A stretch of 64,000 nucleotides of DNA from Pseudomonas botevensis (GCF_019145475.1 NZ_JAHTKI010000006.1:124001-188000), one strand, 5' to 3'. Shown: positions 35,748 through 46,240, counted from the first letter of the stretch. The notes: generated by a model not told the origin, from the sequence alone. Program-made: numbers and translations.

Positions 35748-37925
35748 TCACTTGCCGCGATTGAGCCGCCGCAGATTGCCCAGCACCGACTCCAGAGCCC
35801 GGTCGAACAGCAAGGTGTCGTCCAGCGCCCGCGCCGCGCCGCGACGGAACGCCTGGGCCAGGCCAATGCGGCTGTGCTCCAGCACTTTCATCCCGGTGCG
35901 ATCGACGAACACGTATTTGCCGGTGGCTTCGATGATCGCCGCCAGTTTGCAGCGCAGGGTATGTTCCTCGTCTTCCTCGAACGCCACCCAACTGCCCAGA
36001 CGTAGCTGATCGACCTGACGCAGACTGGCGTCGTCCTCGGGCAGGCGCGCCGCCGACAGCGTCTGCGCGCCCTCGTCGGCAATCGGCAAGACGATCCGCT
36101 GCGACACCTCGACCAGATGATCCGCCTCTTGCGAAGGCTCCAGCACCCGCACATGCAGGGCTTCCAGTTCACCGAAAAATTCGCTGGTGGCAAACGGATC
36201 GAACGCCGAACTGCTCAAGCCGTTACGCAGGGACTTCAGCAGCCCCGGCACCAGATTCAGCAGCCGCAGGGCGAATTCGGGATCGTCCTGGCGCTGCACG
36301 CTCCAGATCAGTTGCTCCATGGTCTGGACGTCAGCCTGCCACTCGGCGCATTGGTCGCCGTGCTTGAGGCAGGTCAACAACAGCACTTTGCTCCAGGCAT
36401 CCCGGACAAAAGCCACCACCGACGGCGGCAGGACTTTGCCCAACAGCGCCTGATTCAGCGCCCGCTCGACACGGCGCCGGGCCAGTTCGGTTTTCGCCCG
36501 CCCCTCTTCCGCGTCGCGCAGACGTTGCTCGAGCAATTCGCTGCGCCGACGCTCGTCGCCGGTGAAGGCCAGGAAGTCCGCCAGCAGTTCGGAAAATATC
36601 GCCGGATCGTCGACGAAATCGTTGAGCAGACGCTGCACCACTTGTTCGATGCGCAGGTACAGACTGTCTCGCGCATCACCGTCGCAATCGCCCCAGCCCA
36701 TGGCGGCGTCGGCGATTTCATTGAGCAGGCGCCGCGCCGGGTGGCTGCTGCGACTGAAGAAACTCTTGTCCAGCACCGCGACTTTCAGCATCGGAATCTG
36801 CAACCGGGCGATCAACGCTTTGAGCGAATCCGGCAGGTTGCGGTCGTCGAGGATGCATTCGAAGACCATGGCGATCAGGTTGATCACGTCCTCGTCCGCA
36901 CCGCCGACGAAGCGCGATTTACCGCTTTTCACGCTGACGCGGGTCAGCAGTTGTTCGAGCTGATTGCGCAGGTCGAAATCATCCTGCGCAGCGGTCAGGG
37001 CCGGCACGTATTGCTGCAAGTGCGAGAGCAGGCGCAGCAGGTCGCGGGTGGAAATCGGCTGGGCGACGACGCTGGGCTCCAGGGTCGGCGCGACACTGCC
37101 GCGCACATGCAGGAGCAACTCCTGCAAGGCCGCGAACACTTCCTGAACACTGTCGTCCGCCGGCAAATGATCGCTTTCGCGCGCTTCACTGCGCACGCTG
37201 GCGGCGGCCTGGTCGGTGGCCCGCCGCGCCGGTGCCGGTTTCAGTTCGGGCAACACGCCGGTGGCGCTCAGCAGTTGATTGGCTTCGGCATAGAGTTGAT
37301 CGGTGCTGGCCAGCACATAACGCTCGAACAGCTTGAGCAAGATCAGCTTGACCTTGATCTCCACCCCCAGGTTGCGCCCGGCCTGCAGGAAGTATTCGCA
37401 GAGCATCGCCGGCCCCAGCGGGTTGTGCAGGTCGTCGCGGCTTTCGCCAAGCAGCGCATTGAACCGTGCGGTCAATTGACCGAGGGCGAAGCCGTCGCGG
37501 TTCAGCACCCGGCCGACCATGGTTTCGATCGCGACGCTGCGCTCCATGTCGTCGGTGCGCGGCGCCTCCTCTTCGTACACGAGGGCGTGGGGCAAGGTGC
37601 TTTGCGCGGGATCGTATTGAGTGAGGCCGACGAACGCCTCGAAGAACAGTTCGAGAAAGCCGCGCTCGATATGTTTGCGCTTGAGGCGCAGGTCGCGCAT
37701 GGCTTCGAAAAAGATGTTCTGTTCGACGTCGTTGCGCGCGCGATCAGCCATCTCGAACAACGTGTCGTCGGCGTTATCGAACAGATCCTGCAAGCCCTGA
37801 CGCAACTGCTGGGCAGCCTTGTCGCGAACCTGAAGCAGAATCACAGGCAGGCGGGCGAGCGGCGAGTGGGTCGCCTGATCGGTAGCAGCCTTGTGCAAAG
37901 GCACTACTTTCCCGTCGTTGTGCAT
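35748..37925 (-). CDS. DUF1631 protein, function unknown
   Basis: A 725-residue soluble protein of the DUF1631 family. The start at 37925 follows AGGAGGCAGG. It is mostly helical and acidic with no membrane segment. The C-terminal part (about 590-725) has a PilZ-like look (LRLGSWVAFEEDEEHTLRCK, then LAAIIEATGKYVFVDRTGMK), suggesting possible cyclic-di-GMP binding, but I see no full RxxxR motif. It lies between nadC and ampD, as in P. aeruginosa. Confidence 0.85.
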   Translation of the reverse strand: MHNDGKVVPLHKAATDQATHSPLARLPVILLQVRDKAAQQLRQGLQDLFDNADDTLFEMADRARNDVEQNIFFEAMRDLRLKRKHIERGFLELFFEAFVGLTQYDPAQSTLPHALVYEEEAPRTDDMERSVAIETMVGRVLNRDGFALGQLTARFNALLGESRDDLHNPLGPAMLCEYFLQAGRNLGVEIKVKLILLKLFERYVLASTDQLYAEANQLLSATGVLPELKPAPARRATDQAAASVRSEARESDHLPADDSVQEVFAALQELLLHVRGSVAPTLEPSVVAQPISTRDLLRLLSHLQQYVPALTAAQDDFDLRNQLEQLLTRVSVKSGKSRFVGGADEDVINLIAMVFECILDDRNLPDSLKALIARLQIPMLKVAVLDKSFFSRSSHPARRLLNEIADAAMGWGDCDGDARDSLYLRIEQVVQRLLNDFVDDPAIFSELLADFLAFTGDERRRSELLEQRLRDAEEGRAKTELARRRVERALNQALLGKVLPPSVVAFVRDAWSKVLLLTCLKHGDQCAEWQADVQTMEQLIWSVQRQDDPEFALRLLNLVPGLLKSLRNGLSSSAFDPFATSEFFGELEALHVRVLEPSQEADHLVEVSQRIVLPIADEGAQTLSAARLPEDDASLRQVDQLRLGSWVAFEEDEEHTLRCKLAAIIEATGKYVFVDRTGMKVLEHSRIGLAQAFRRGAARALDDTLLFDRALESVLGNLRRLNRGK

Positions 37926-38238
37926 CCTGCCTCCTGAAGCGGTGATTCTTTCGGTCAGTTTCAACTCACCCCTTGTGAAAGCGGGCTTTGCAAATCGAGA
38001 ACTCGAGAGATACGTCAAAGACATGACGTCAAATGCAAGGCGGATTATCTTGCAAAAGATATCCCCGGCGCCATAGGCGTCAGGGTTTCCCCTATACGTA
38101 AACTCCCGTTAATGACCACGGTCGAACGGCGTTTGCTCAAAGAAAATCGACCAGATGCAGTCAAGCTCGCGAGTTCTCGCCTTGGGTTGGCCGATGCCAT
38201 GCCCCTATAATCGGGCCACTTAGTTTGTGGAGCCCGTT

Positions 38239-39087
38239 ATGCCGAATCTACGTCTCGCCGACTTGACCGCCGAAATCGAAGCCAACGTGCGCCGTGCGTT
38301 GCTCGAAGACATCGGCAGCGGCGACATCACCGCGCAACTGATCCCGGCCGAACGCCTGGCCAAAGCCACCATCATCACCCGCGACCACGCCGTCATCAGT
38401 GGCACGGCCTGGGTCGATGCGGTGTTCCGTCAGCTCGATCCGCGCGTGGCCGTGCATTGGCAGGTACGCGACGGCGAGCGGGTCACGCCCAACCAGCCAC
38501 TGTTTCACCTGGAAGGTCCGGCCCGTTCGCTGCTCACCGGTGAACGCAGCGCGCTGAACTTCCTGCAATTGCTGTCCGGCGTGGCGACCCGCGCGCAGTA
38601 CCTGGCTGATTTCGTCGCCGAAACCCAAGTCAAACTGCTCGACACCCGCAAGACCCTGCCGGGGTTGCGTCTGGCGCAGAAGTACGCCGTGACCTGCGGC
38701 GGTTGCCACAACCACCGCATCGGCCTGTATGACGCCTTCCTGATCAAGGAAAACCATATCGCCGCCAGCGGTGGCATCGCCCAGGCGATTACCGCCGCGC
38801 ACCGGATTGCCCCGGGTAAACCGGTGGAGATCGAAGTGGAAAACCTCGATGAGTTGAAGGAGGCCCTGGAGGCCGGCGCCGACATCATCATGCTCGACGA
38901 ATTGAGCCTGGACGACATGCGCGAAGCCGTGCGCCTGAACGGCGGCCGGGCGAAACTGGAGGCCAGCGGCGGCATCAACGAAAGCACGCTGCTGCCGATC
39001 GCACAGACCGGGGTGGACTACATTTCGATCGGCGCGATGACCAAAGATGTGAAAGCGGTGGATCTGTCGATGCGCCTGAGCCTCTGA
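38239..39087 (+). CDS. nadC: Nicotinate-nucleotide pyrophosphorylase (carboxylating)
   Basis: A 282-residue quinolinate phosphoribosyltransferase of NAD synthesis. The ATG at 38239 follows GTGGAG and gives the standard start [20 protein letters not shown]. Visible motifs: [10 protein letters not shown] near 25, [19 protein letters not shown] near 135 and EVENLDE near 200. It is divergent from the DUF1631 gene and followed by a strong terminator. Confidence 0.96.
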   Translation: MPNLRLADLTAEIEANVRRALLEDIGSGDITAQLIPAERLAKATIITRDHAVISGTAWVDAVFRQLDPRVAVHWQVRDGERVTPNQPLFHLEGPARSLLTGERSALNFLQLLSGVATRAQYLADFVAETQVKLLDTRKTLPGLRLAQKYAVTCGGCHNHRIGLYDAFLIKENHIAASGGIAQAITAAHRIAPGKPVEIEVENLDELKEALEAGADIIMLDELSLDDMREAVRLNGGRAKLEASGGINESTLLPIAQTGVDYISIGAMTKDVKAVDLSMRLSL

Positions 39088-39103
39088 ATCCGGCAGGCAA
39101 TAA

Positions 39104-39135
39104 AAAACGCCAGCCCGGTCGGGGCTGGCGTTTTT
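39104..39135. terminator. Terminator between nadC and the DUF6388-like gene
   Basis: AACGCCAGCCC (39106-39116) pairs with GGGCTGGCGTT (39122-39132). A-run on the left and TTTTT on the right make it bidirectional for the convergent genes. Confidence 0.92.
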
Positions 39136-39138
39136 GTT

Positions 39139-39444
39139 TCAGACCACCAGATTGTTCATCTCGCAGTAAGAATCCCAGTCGACGCCGAGCACCTCGGCGG
39201 CTTCCTTGTGTAGTTCCAGGCGCTTGGCCTCGAACTCCTCTGGCGTACTGGTGTACTTGAACGTCAGCTCCCACGGCTGCAGACCCTGGGCTTCGGCTTC
39301 GTCTTCGAAGGCCCACTGGATCTGGTCCTGCTGATCATCGGGACTCAAGTCCTTGATCTCGTCCATCAACTCCGTGGCGTCGAGCTTGTACTTCTCCAGC
39401 GCCTGTTCGTGTCTTTGCTCTTGGGTCAATTCTTTCACGGTCAT
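39139..39444 (-). CDS. DUF6388-like small cytosolic protein
   Basis: A 101-residue acidic, helical protein common in pseudomonads. I place it in DUF6388 from the pattern WAFEDEAEAQGLQPWELTFK and LGVDWDSYCEMNN, with moderate certainty. The start at 39444 (MTVKELTQEQ) has only a weak GAGAA site; longer in-frame starts exist but lack better sites. Function unknown. Confidence 0.7.
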   Translation of the reverse strand: MTVKELTQEQRHEQALEKYKLDATELMDEIKDLSPDDQQDQIQWAFEDEAEAQGLQPWELTFKYTSTPEEFEAKRLELHKEAAEVLGVDWDSYCEMNNLVV

Positions 39445-39719
39445 GTCGTTCTCGCAGATCATGGGAATGGAAGATGGATCTGGATCTTCAAGGATCTCTC
39501 TGACGCGGTTAGTCCGGCCTTCAGAACCATTCGGGATCATCTGAAAACTGCTGGGCGATGCTCATGCAGGCCTCGAATATAGGTGGTTTGGATGACGAAT
39601 GACACGGGACTTTACATCTCTCGCACAAAAAGCTGACCACGGGAACATAAATCCGGATTGTGAGTCATAGCGATGTGCCATATCGGCACTCCCTTCGCTG
39701 TTCACAAGGAACCCCAGTG

Positions 39720-40223
39720 ATGCGCAGCCTTTCGAAGATTTCTTCTGTTGTGTCCACTACCGCAATGACCGCCCTGCTCGGCGTGCTGGCCCTGCCGGGA
39801 AGCGCCATGGCACTCGAGCTCAGCAACAGCAGCCCATCCTACGGAGACAAGATTCCCGCCCTCCACGATGACTATGGCAACAAGGTGATCATCAGGACCA
39901 ATATCGGCGTCGATGACCTGGAAAAGATGCGTGCCACCGTCAATGAGCATTCTCAGCAGCTCGAAGACCTCAAGCGCGGCAGCAGTTCCAGCTCAAGCTC
40001 CAGCAGCCGGGAAATCGACGAGTTGAAGAACAAGGTCAAGGAACAGGATCGCGAACTCGATACGCTCGGGCGTCAGGTCGAAGACCTCAAGCGCAACAGC
40101 GGATCAAGCTCCAGCTCCAACAGCAGCGAGATTTCCAGTCTGAAGCAGAAGATCAACGATCAGGATCGGGCGATGGATCAACTCAAACGCACGGTCGAGG
40201 ACCTGAGTCGCAAGGTGAAGTAA
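39720..40223 (+). CDS. Secreted coiled-coil protein with Ser linkers, function unknown
   Basis: A 167-residue product. AAGGA precedes the ATG at 39720. A Sec signal covers residues 1-31 (cut near SAMA-LEL). After a 45-residue linker come three related heptad units, each ending in a pattern like QLEDLKR, QVEDLKR or TVEDLSR, and separated by runs of Ser (nine or more, then a mixed Ser/Asn run). The units share EQDRELDTL and DQDRAMDQL. This looks like tandem duplication of a coiled-coil segment. A periplasmic or envelope spacer role is only a guess. Confidence 0.7.
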   Translation: MRSLSKISSVVSTTAMTALLGVLALPGSAMALELSNSSPSYGDKIPALHDDYGNKVIIRTNIGVDDLEKMRATVNEHSQQLEDLKRGSSSSSSSSSREIDELKNKVKEQDRELDTLGRQVEDLKRNSGSSSSSNSSEISSLKQKINDQDRAMDQLKRTVEDLSRKVK

Positions 40224-40326
40224 GGGAGTGGGCACCCATACATGAACCACATTTGGCCTTCACACCGTTCAGTAAATATTGAGCGGCGTGAAGCCAGCGA
40301 ACTGACCAATGTACTTTTCGGAACAG

Positions 40327-40351
40327 ACTGGTCCTCGATCTGAGGACCAGT
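40327..40351. other. Perfect 10-bp hairpin at convergent gene ends
   Basis: ACTGGTCCTC (40327-40336) pairs exactly with GAGGACCAGT (40342-40351) around GATCT. It lies between the coiled-coil gene and the convergent acyltransferase. No T-run follows on either strand, so terminator activity is uncertain. Confidence 0.5.
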
Positions 40352-40383
40352 AGACCCGCTAGAACTTCGCCGAAACTATTTCA

Positions 40384-41545
40384 TCAGTTCACATGCTGGA
40401 ACGACGGTGCGAGCGTGGCGCCATCTTTCGAAGTAACTTTTTTCTTTGATCTGAGCAGGCGTTGAGCAGGTTTCTCGATCATAAAATAACTGGCCGATGC
40501 CAAGAATAGCAGCGCAGAGAAATACATGAGCGGTGTGACCTGAAAATCTTTTGAGAACGAATAGGCGAACACCTTCAGTAGAATCTGGTGAATCATGTAA
40601 ATTGAGAAGCTGATTTCGCCGAGATAAACAAGAACTCGATTACCCAGAACTGACCCAACAACTCCACGACCAGAGGCTGAGACCCCAATAAGTATTGCAA
40701 ACACCCAGCATGAGCCCATGGTATTTACCATAAGTCTCAGAGACTCTAACTCCACATAGCCAACCGCATGTGCGGCGCCATAGTAAATCCACCATGCGGT
40801 AAACAATACCGCAACTATCTCGATGGCACTCCAGAAAAAATATGATGCCTCGTAGTTTCGAATATACCTATCCCACACCACCCAAAGCGACATACCCAGC
40901 ACAAACTCAACTCCACGAAACAGAGGATTAGAGTAAGCCGCATAAAACATATCTATCCCAATGTCCTGCCCTGCTTGTGTCTTGGAAAAGGCGGTCATTG
41001 AGAAGACAAAAAGCAGTCGAAACCAGAGCTGCGACCAAGAGTTTTATGGCCCAGTTCTTTTTTATCCCTATTACCAAAAATGGAAACGCGAGATAGAAAA
41101 ATACTTCGGTAGAAATACTCCACGACACGGAGTTCCACGAAAACATGACCTTTTGAAAGGGGAATATCGACTGCATCAGCGTCAGGTTCAGCCCTAACTG
41201 AACTGACTTGTCAAAAAAACCCTCCCCATTGAAGGTAATGGCATCTGGACGCACGAACGTTACTAGAAAACATAATGCGAATACGTGAACTGGCCAAAGC
41301 CTGGCAAGGCGATCACGGATAAACCCGAAATATCCTGATTGTTTTTTTGATGTATAGACGTGCGTCAGAATAAAACCGGATAAAACAAAGAAAAAACTTA
41401 CTCCATGAGTTAAGAATGATGGCACTCCTGAGAACCACGGGTAAAACATGACTGAGTGCCAAATGACAATCATGAATGCTGCGAAGAATCTGAGACTCGT
41501 CAACGGCTTAAGGTTTTCAATGGGTTTACTGTTGGCAGATAGCAT
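40384..41545 (-). pseudogene. Acyltransferase family 3 (OafA-like), split by a one-base frameshift
   Basis: Two overlapping frames together encode one acyltransferase-3 membrane protein of about 386 residues. The N-terminal part (41545 down to about 41012) has LTSLRFFAAFMIVIWHSVMF with the catalytic-type His, FFFVLSGFILTHVY and RLARLWPVHVFAL. The C-terminal part (from about 41012 to 40384) continues with the remaining helices (FVLGMSLWVVW, GEISFSIYMIHQILL). A run of five T on the coding strand (41008-41012) is where the frame changes; four T would restore one protein. Family members O-acetylate surface polysaccharides. The gene is AT-rich compared with its neighbours, which suggests transfer. 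It may be a true pseudogene, a phase-variable gene or a sequencing slip. Confidence 0.8.
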
Positions 41546-41757
41546 CTGTTTTCTCTTTTTTATCCGGCTCCGAAGAACCTCATCACTGAGTGCGCGTCCA
41601 GCACACACACTTCCATGCGAAAAACGAGCGAATAATATCCGCTTGTCTCATTTATCGGTAGCAAAAAGAAAACCTTTTACTGAATGATTAAGCTACTGAA
41701 TCCCGCCGATTCAATGAGTAAACGATGCTATCTGCGAGAAATGGGAAAAGCCCCGAA

Positions 41758-41786
41758 GGGAAAAAGGCCGCTCAATGCGGCCTAAT
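41758..41786 (-). terminator. Terminator after tRNA-Thr
   Basis: AGGCCGC and GCGGCCT (about 41765-41784) form a stem. On the minus strand it is followed by CCTTTTTC, so it ends the tRNA-Thr transcript. Confidence 0.75.
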
Positions 41787-41829
41787 CTGCTGGGTGGGGA
41801 GACTCACCGAACGCCGGTGAAAGTAGATC

Positions 41830-41905
41830 TGGTGCCCGAGACAGGAATCGAACCTGCGACCTTCGCGTTACGAGTGCGCTGCTCTACCGGCTGAGCTACA
41901 CGGGC
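41830..41905 (-). tRNA. tRNA-Thr (anticodon CGT)
   Basis: The 76-base minus-strand sequence starts GCCCGTGTAGCTCAG, has the anticodon loop CTCGTAA (anticodon CGT), a T-loop GGTTCGATTCC, a closed acceptor stem and an encoded CCA. Confidence 0.95.
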
Positions 41906-41979
41906 GGTGGGCTAAACCTAGCACCGGTCTTGAAGTCCGGCAACTACGCAGGATGTCTCGATATTTCGCAGGCAAAAAA

Positions 41980-42007
41980 ATGCCCCGCCGTTTTCACGGC
42001 GGGGCAT
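41980..42007 (-). terminator. Terminator after pnp
   Basis: ATGCCCCGCCG (41980-41990) pairs exactly with CGGCGGGGCAT (41997-42007). On the minus strand a run of seven T follows. Confidence 0.93.
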
Positions 42008-42034
42008 TTTCATTGCGCTGAAGCGTCGGGGTGA

Positions 42035-44140
42035 TTAAACGCCCGAAGCCTTGGCCGCTGCCACGTCTTTGATGGACAGCTTGATACGGCCGCGGTTGTC
42101 CACGTCCAGTACCAGCACTTCCACTTCCTGGCCTTCTTTCAGGATGTCGGTCACTTTCTCTACGCGAGCGTCGCTCAGCATCGAGATGTGAACCAGACCG
42201 TCCTTGCCCGGCAGGATGTTGACGAATGCGCCGAAGTCGACGATGCGCTCAACCTTGCCGACGTAGATCTTGCCGATCTCGGCTTCGGCAGTGATGCCCA
42301 GAACGCGCTGACGTGCAGCTTCAGCCGCTTCCTTGGTTTCGCCGAAGATCTTGATCGAGCCGTCGTCTTCGATGTCGATCGAAGCCTTGGTTTCTTCGCA
42401 GATCGCACGGATGGTCGCGCCACCTTTACCGATAACGTCACGGATCTTGTCGGTGTCGATCTTCATCGCGATCATGGTCGGAGCGTTGGCCGACAGCTCG
42501 GTACGCGACTGGCCAATGATCTGGTTCATCTGGCCGAGGATGTTCAGGCGCGCTTCCAGGGCTTGGCCCAGAGCGATTTCCATGATTTCTTCGGTGATGC
42601 CCTTGATCTTGATGTCCATCTGCAGCGCGGTCACACCTTTGGCGGTACCGGCTACTTTGAAGTCCATGTCGCCCAGGTGGTCTTCGTCACCCAGGATGTC
42701 GGTCAGGACAGCGAACTTCTCGCCTTCTTTAACCAGACCCATGGCGATACCGGCAACCGGTGCCTTCATCGGCACACCAGCGTCCATCAGCGCCAGGGAA
42801 GCGCCGCAAACGGAAGCCATCGAGCTCGAACCGTTGGACTCGGTGATTTCCGAAACCACGCGGATGGTGTACGGGAACACGTCAGCGGCTGGCAGCATGG
42901 CCGAAACCGAACGGCGGGCCAGACGGCCGTGACCGATTTCGCGACGACCGGCGCCACCCATGCGACCACACTCGCCCACCGAGAACGGAGGGAAGTTGTA
43001 GTGCAGCATGAACGGGTCTTTTTTCTCGCCTTCCAGGGTGTCCAGCAGTTGTGCGTCACGGGCAGTACCCAGCGTCGCGACGACCAGAGCCTGGGTTTCG
43101 CCACGGGTGAACAGTGCCGAACCGTGGGTCTTCGGCAGAACGCCGACTTCGATGTTCAGCGGACGTACGGTGCGAGTGTCGCGGCCGTCGATACGTGGCT
43201 TGCCGTTTACGATGTTTTCGCGAACGGTGCGGTATTCGATTTCGCCGAAAGCGGCTTTGACTTCGCTGGACGAAGGCTGACCTTCTTCACCGGACAGCTT
43301 GGCAACGACCTGGTCACGCAGCTCGCCCAGACGCGCGTAGCGGTCGGCCTTGATAGTGATGGTGTAGGCCTGGGAGATTGCGTCGCCGAACTCGGCACGG
43401 ATCGCACCCAGCAGTTCGGTGGCTTCTGGAGCCGGAGCCCAGGTCCAGGTTGGCTTGGCAGCTTCAGCGGCCAGTTCTTTAACGGCGTTGATCACCACCT
43501 GGAACTCGTCGTGAGCAAACAGTACCGCGCCCAGCATCTGGTCTTCGGTCAGCTCTTTGGCTTCCGATTCAACCATCAGCACGGCGTCCGAAGTACCGGC
43601 AACGACCATGTCCAGGCTCGAGGCAGCCTGCTGCTCGTAAGTCGGGTTCAGCAGGTAGCCGGTGCTTTCGTGGAAAGCAACGCGGGCGGCGCCGATCGGG
43701 CCGTCGAACGGGATGCCCGAGATAGCCAGGGCAGCCGAAGTACCGATCATCGCAGCGATGTCCGGATCGGTCTTCTTGCTGGTGGAAACGACGGTGCAGA
43801 CAACCTGCACTTCGTTCATGAAGCCTTCAGGGAACAGTGGACGGATCGGACGGTCGATCAGTCGGGAAGTCAGGGTTTCTTTCTCGGAAGGACGGCCTTC
43901 GCGCTTGAAGAAACCGCCAGGGATCTTACCGGCAGCGTAAGTCTTTTCCTGGTAGTGAACGGACAGAGGGAAAAAGCCTTTGCCTGGATCGGCTTGCTTG
44001 GCACCGACGACGGTCACCAATACGCTGACGTCGTCGTCAACGGTGACCAGCACTGCGCCGGAGGCCTGACGGGCGATACGGCCAGTCTCGAGGGTAACGG
44101 TCGACTGACCGAACTGGAATTTCTTGATTACCGGGTTCAC
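42035..44140 (-). CDS. pnp: Polyribonucleotide nucleotidyltransferase (PNPase)
   Basis: A 701-residue 3'-5' phosphorolytic RNase, part of the degradosome. GTG start at 44140 follows AGGA. Two RNase PH-like halves (about 1-230 and 300-540, with [12 protein letters not shown] in the second) are followed by a KH domain (near 555-610, [11 protein letters not shown]) and an S1 domain (near 620-690, [15 protein letters not shown]). It lies downstream of rpsO, as in most gamma-proteobacteria. Confidence 0.97.
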   Translation of the reverse strand: MNPVIKKFQFGQSTVTLETGRIARQASGAVLVTVDDDVSVLVTVVGAKQADPGKGFFPLSVHYQEKTYAAGKIPGGFFKREGRPSEKETLTSRLIDRPIRPLFPEGFMNEVQVVCTVVSTSKKTDPDIAAMIGTSAALAISGIPFDGPIGAARVAFHESTGYLLNPTYEQQAASSLDMVVAGTSDAVLMVESEAKELTEDQMLGAVLFAHDEFQVVINAVKELAAEAAKPTWTWAPAPEATELLGAIRAEFGDAISQAYTITIKADRYARLGELRDQVVAKLSGEEGQPSSSEVKAAFGEIEYRTVRENIVNGKPRIDGRDTRTVRPLNIEVGVLPKTHGSALFTRGETQALVVATLGTARDAQLLDTLEGEKKDPFMLHYNFPPFSVGECGRMGGAGRREIGHGRLARRSVSAMLPAADVFPYTIRVVSEITESNGSSSMASVCGASLALMDAGVPMKAPVAGIAMGLVKEGEKFAVLTDILGDEDHLGDMDFKVAGTAKGVTALQMDIKIKGITEEIMEIALGQALEARLNILGQMNQIIGQSRTELSANAPTMIAMKIDTDKIRDVIGKGGATIRAICEETKASIDIEDDGSIKIFGETKEAAEAARQRVLGITAEAEIGKIYVGKVERIVDFGAFVNILPGKDGLVHISMLSDARVEKVTDILKEGQEVEVLVLDVDNRGRIKLSIKDVAAAKASGV

Positions 44141-44286
44141 GGTGTCCTACCTTCTTTGTGGCTCTTGGGGGAACTGGTTTCTTGCGAAATTCTTGGGCAA
44201 TGTCGGGAATCGGCCCGATGCGGATTGTCCGGGGTGTTCGAGTAAATCAGGTGTCGCAGATAAAACTAGAGGCTGGGAGCCTGCCG

Positions 44287-44312
44287 GACGCCGGCGGAAA
44301 ACCGCTGACGTC
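44287..44312 (-). other. Hairpin in the rpsO-pnp intercistronic region
   Basis: GACGCCGGCGG (44287-44297) pairs with CCGCTGACGTC (44302-44312) with two imperfect pairs. In E. coli the same interval holds a terminator and an RNase III site that control pnp. That function is inferred from position. Confidence 0.45.
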
Positions 44313-44346
44313 TGACAGACCACCAACCTCATAGCGCAATCGCTGA

Positions 44347-44616
44347 TTAGCGACGCAGACCCAGGCGGCCGATCAGAGCGCTGTAACGGCTCAGATCTTT
44401 GCCTTTCAGGTAGTCCAGCAGCTTACGGCGCTGGTTAACCATGCGGATCAGACCACGACGGGAGTGGTGATCTTTACCGTTGGCCTTGAAGTGACCTTGC
44501 AGTTTGTTGATGTTGGCGGTCAGCAGTGCAACTTGCACTTCTGGCGAACCAGTGTCACCAACAGCTTGCTGGTAGTCAGCAACGATTTGAGCTTTTTCTT
44601 GAACGTCGAGAGCCAT
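44347..44616 (-). CDS. rpsO: 30S ribosomal protein S15
   Basis: An 89-residue S15. The ending [11 protein letters not shown] and the [20 protein letters not shown] segment are characteristic. AAAAGGAT precedes the start. It binds 16S rRNA helix 22 region and is an early assembly protein. A perfect hairpin lies just upstream and may take part in autoregulation. Confidence 0.97.
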   Translation of the reverse strand: MALDVQEKAQIVADYQQAVGDTGSPEVQVALLTANINKLQGHFKANGKDHHSRRGLIRMVNQRRKLLDYLKGKDLSRYSALIGRLGLRR

Positions 44617-44635
44617 GAGGCAATCCTTTTATCAG

Positions 44636-44658
44636 GAAACTGTTTCAAAAACAGTTTC
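44636..44658 (-). promoter_or_regulatory. Hairpin directly upstream of the rpsO ribosome site
   Basis: GAAACTGTTT (44636-44645) pairs exactly with AAACAGTTTC (44649-44658). It ends about ten bases before the rpsO Shine-Dalgarno sequence. S15 represses its own translation through leader structure in E. coli, so this is a candidate control element. Confidence 0.5.
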
Positions 44659-44756
44659 AACAGGCCAGGGACAAATCCCTGTATCTATAAATGAGAAGTG
44701 ACCGTGCCTGTTGACAGCCACCCTCGCCAGCCTGCTGTTACACAGACCGGTTTCGG

Positions 44757-45674
44757 TCATTCCGACCGAATCAGTCGACGCGGCGCGATGCGCCCGTCTT
44801 CGCTCACTTCACCGATACCGATGAAGCGACCATTGTGATCCTGTACCCGCACCATGCCGAACTTCGGAGCATCCGGGGCACGTACCGGCTGGCCGTTGAG
44901 CCAGTAGAACGCGCTCGCTTCCGAGAAGTGCAGCAGTGGCCAATCCTGCAGGCCGCTGTCCGATGGCATCAGGAAGCGGTCGACCGCTTCGTTGCCGCCT
45001 TCGGCATGTGCCGCTTCCAGCTCTTCGAGCGTGACGGTCTGCGCCAGGGTGAAAGGCCCGGCCTGGGTACGGCGCAATTCAGCGACGTACGCACCACAAC
45101 CGAGTTGCTCACCGATATCCTCCACCAGGGTGCGGATATAGGTGCCTTTGCTGCAATCCACCGCAAGTCGCGCAGTATCGCCTTCGAAGGCCAGTAATTC
45201 CAAGCGCGCAATAGTAACAGAACGCGCTTCACGCTCCACTACTTCGCCTGCACGAGCCAGCTTGTACAGCGGCTGGCCATCACGCTTGAGCGCCGAGTAC
45301 ATCGGCGGTATCTGGCTGATTTGCCCACGAAATTTCGGCAATGCCGCTTCGACATCGGCGCGACCAACGGTCACCGGGCGCTCCTGCAAAACCTCGCCCT
45401 CGGCGTCCGCCGTGGTAGTGGTTTTGCCCAGTTGCGCCAGGGTTTCATAACCCTTGTCGGAATCGAGCAGGTACTGCGAGAACTTGGTCGCCTCGCCGAA
45501 GCACAGCGGCAGCACGCCGGTGGCCAGCGGATCAAGGCTGCCGGTATGACCGGCCTTCTCGGCATTGAGCAGCCAGCGAACCTTCTGCAACGCGGCGTTG
45601 GAGGTGAACCCCAGCGGCTTGTCGAGCAGGATGATACCGCTGACGTTACGACGGATACGTTTGACCTGAGCCAC
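44757..45674 (-). CDS. truB: tRNA pseudouridine-55 synthase TruB
   Basis: A 305-residue enzyme. The GTG start at 45674 follows AAGGAG and gives [20 protein letters not shown]; the longer open frame overlaps rbfA. The catalytic Asp is in [15 protein letters not shown] (near residue 48). A PUA-like C-terminus follows. It starts four bases after the rbfA stop. Confidence 0.95.
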   Translation of the reverse strand: MAQVKRIRRNVSGIILLDKPLGFTSNAALQKVRWLLNAEKAGHTGSLDPLATGVLPLCFGEATKFSQYLLDSDKGYETLAQLGKTTTTADAEGEVLQERPVTVGRADVEAALPKFRGQISQIPPMYSALKRDGQPLYKLARAGEVVEREARSVTIARLELLAFEGDTARLAVDCSKGTYIRTLVEDIGEQLGCGAYVAELRRTQAGPFTLAQTVTLEELEAAHAEGGNEAVDRFLMPSDSGLQDWPLLHFSEASAFYWLNGQPVRAPDAPKFGMVRVQDHNGRFIGIGEVSEDGRIAPRRLIRSE

Positions 45675-45678
45675 CGAG

Positions 45679-46080
45679 TTACTCCTTGGTGTCTTCAGGT
45701 TCGGCCGCATCCACGTGCTGGCTGTCTTCAGCCACGGCACGCTCGATCAACGCCGACAAGTGCGCACCACGGGCGACGCTTTCGTCGTAGTGGAAGTGCA
45801 GCTGAGGCACACTGCGCAGCTTCATTTCACGACCCAGTTGCATGCGCAGGAAACCGGCGGCAGCGTTGAGCACCTTGATGCTTTGTGCGATGTCGGCGGT
45901 GCCTTCCTGCCCCATCACGGTGATGAAAATCTTCGCGTGACCCACGTCACGGCTGACATCCACAGCGGTAATGGTGACCAGGCCGACACGCGGGTCTTTG
46001 ACTTCACGACGGATCAGCTGGGCCAGCTCACGCTGCATCTGATCGCCGATACGTTGGGTACGGCTGTATTCTTTTGCCAT
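45679..46080 (-). CDS. rbfA: Ribosome-binding factor A
   Basis: A 133-residue KH-fold factor for 30S maturation. The start at 46080 ([20 protein letters not shown]) is the normal N-terminus. The motif [11 protein letters not shown] and [14 protein letters not shown] are family features. The upstream AGGT site is weak, which fits coupling to infB transcription. Confidence 0.95.
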   Translation of the reverse strand: MAKEYSRTQRIGDQMQRELAQLIRREVKDPRVGLVTITAVDVSRDVGHAKIFITVMGQEGTADIAQSIKVLNAAAGFLRMQLGREMKLRSVPQLHFHYDESVARGAHLSALIERAVAEDSQHVDAAEPEDTKE

Positions 46081-46135
46081 GATTTTGTTACCTGTTACTG
46101 CCCTGCGGTGAAACCCGCAAGGTCTGAAAGCGGCA

Positions 46136-46169
46136 AACGCCCGGCCTGACAAATGCCAGACCGGGCGTT
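46136..46169 (-). other. Intercistronic hairpin between infB and rbfA
   Basis: AACGCCCGG (46136-46144) pairs exactly with CCGGGCGTT (46161-46169), with CTG/CAG inside. Only TTT follows on the minus strand, so it is at best a weak terminator or a processing structure. Confidence 0.5.
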
Positions 46170-46240
46170 GCGTTTAGAGTCCGCGTGATGGACTGCGCAG
46201 CTCACTGCGCCAGGCCATCACGGCTCTTGAAGTGCGCGAG

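Noticed and set aside
40327..40351. Hairpin considered as a terminator for the flanking convergent genes
   Set aside because: No T-run on either strand; listed only as a structure.
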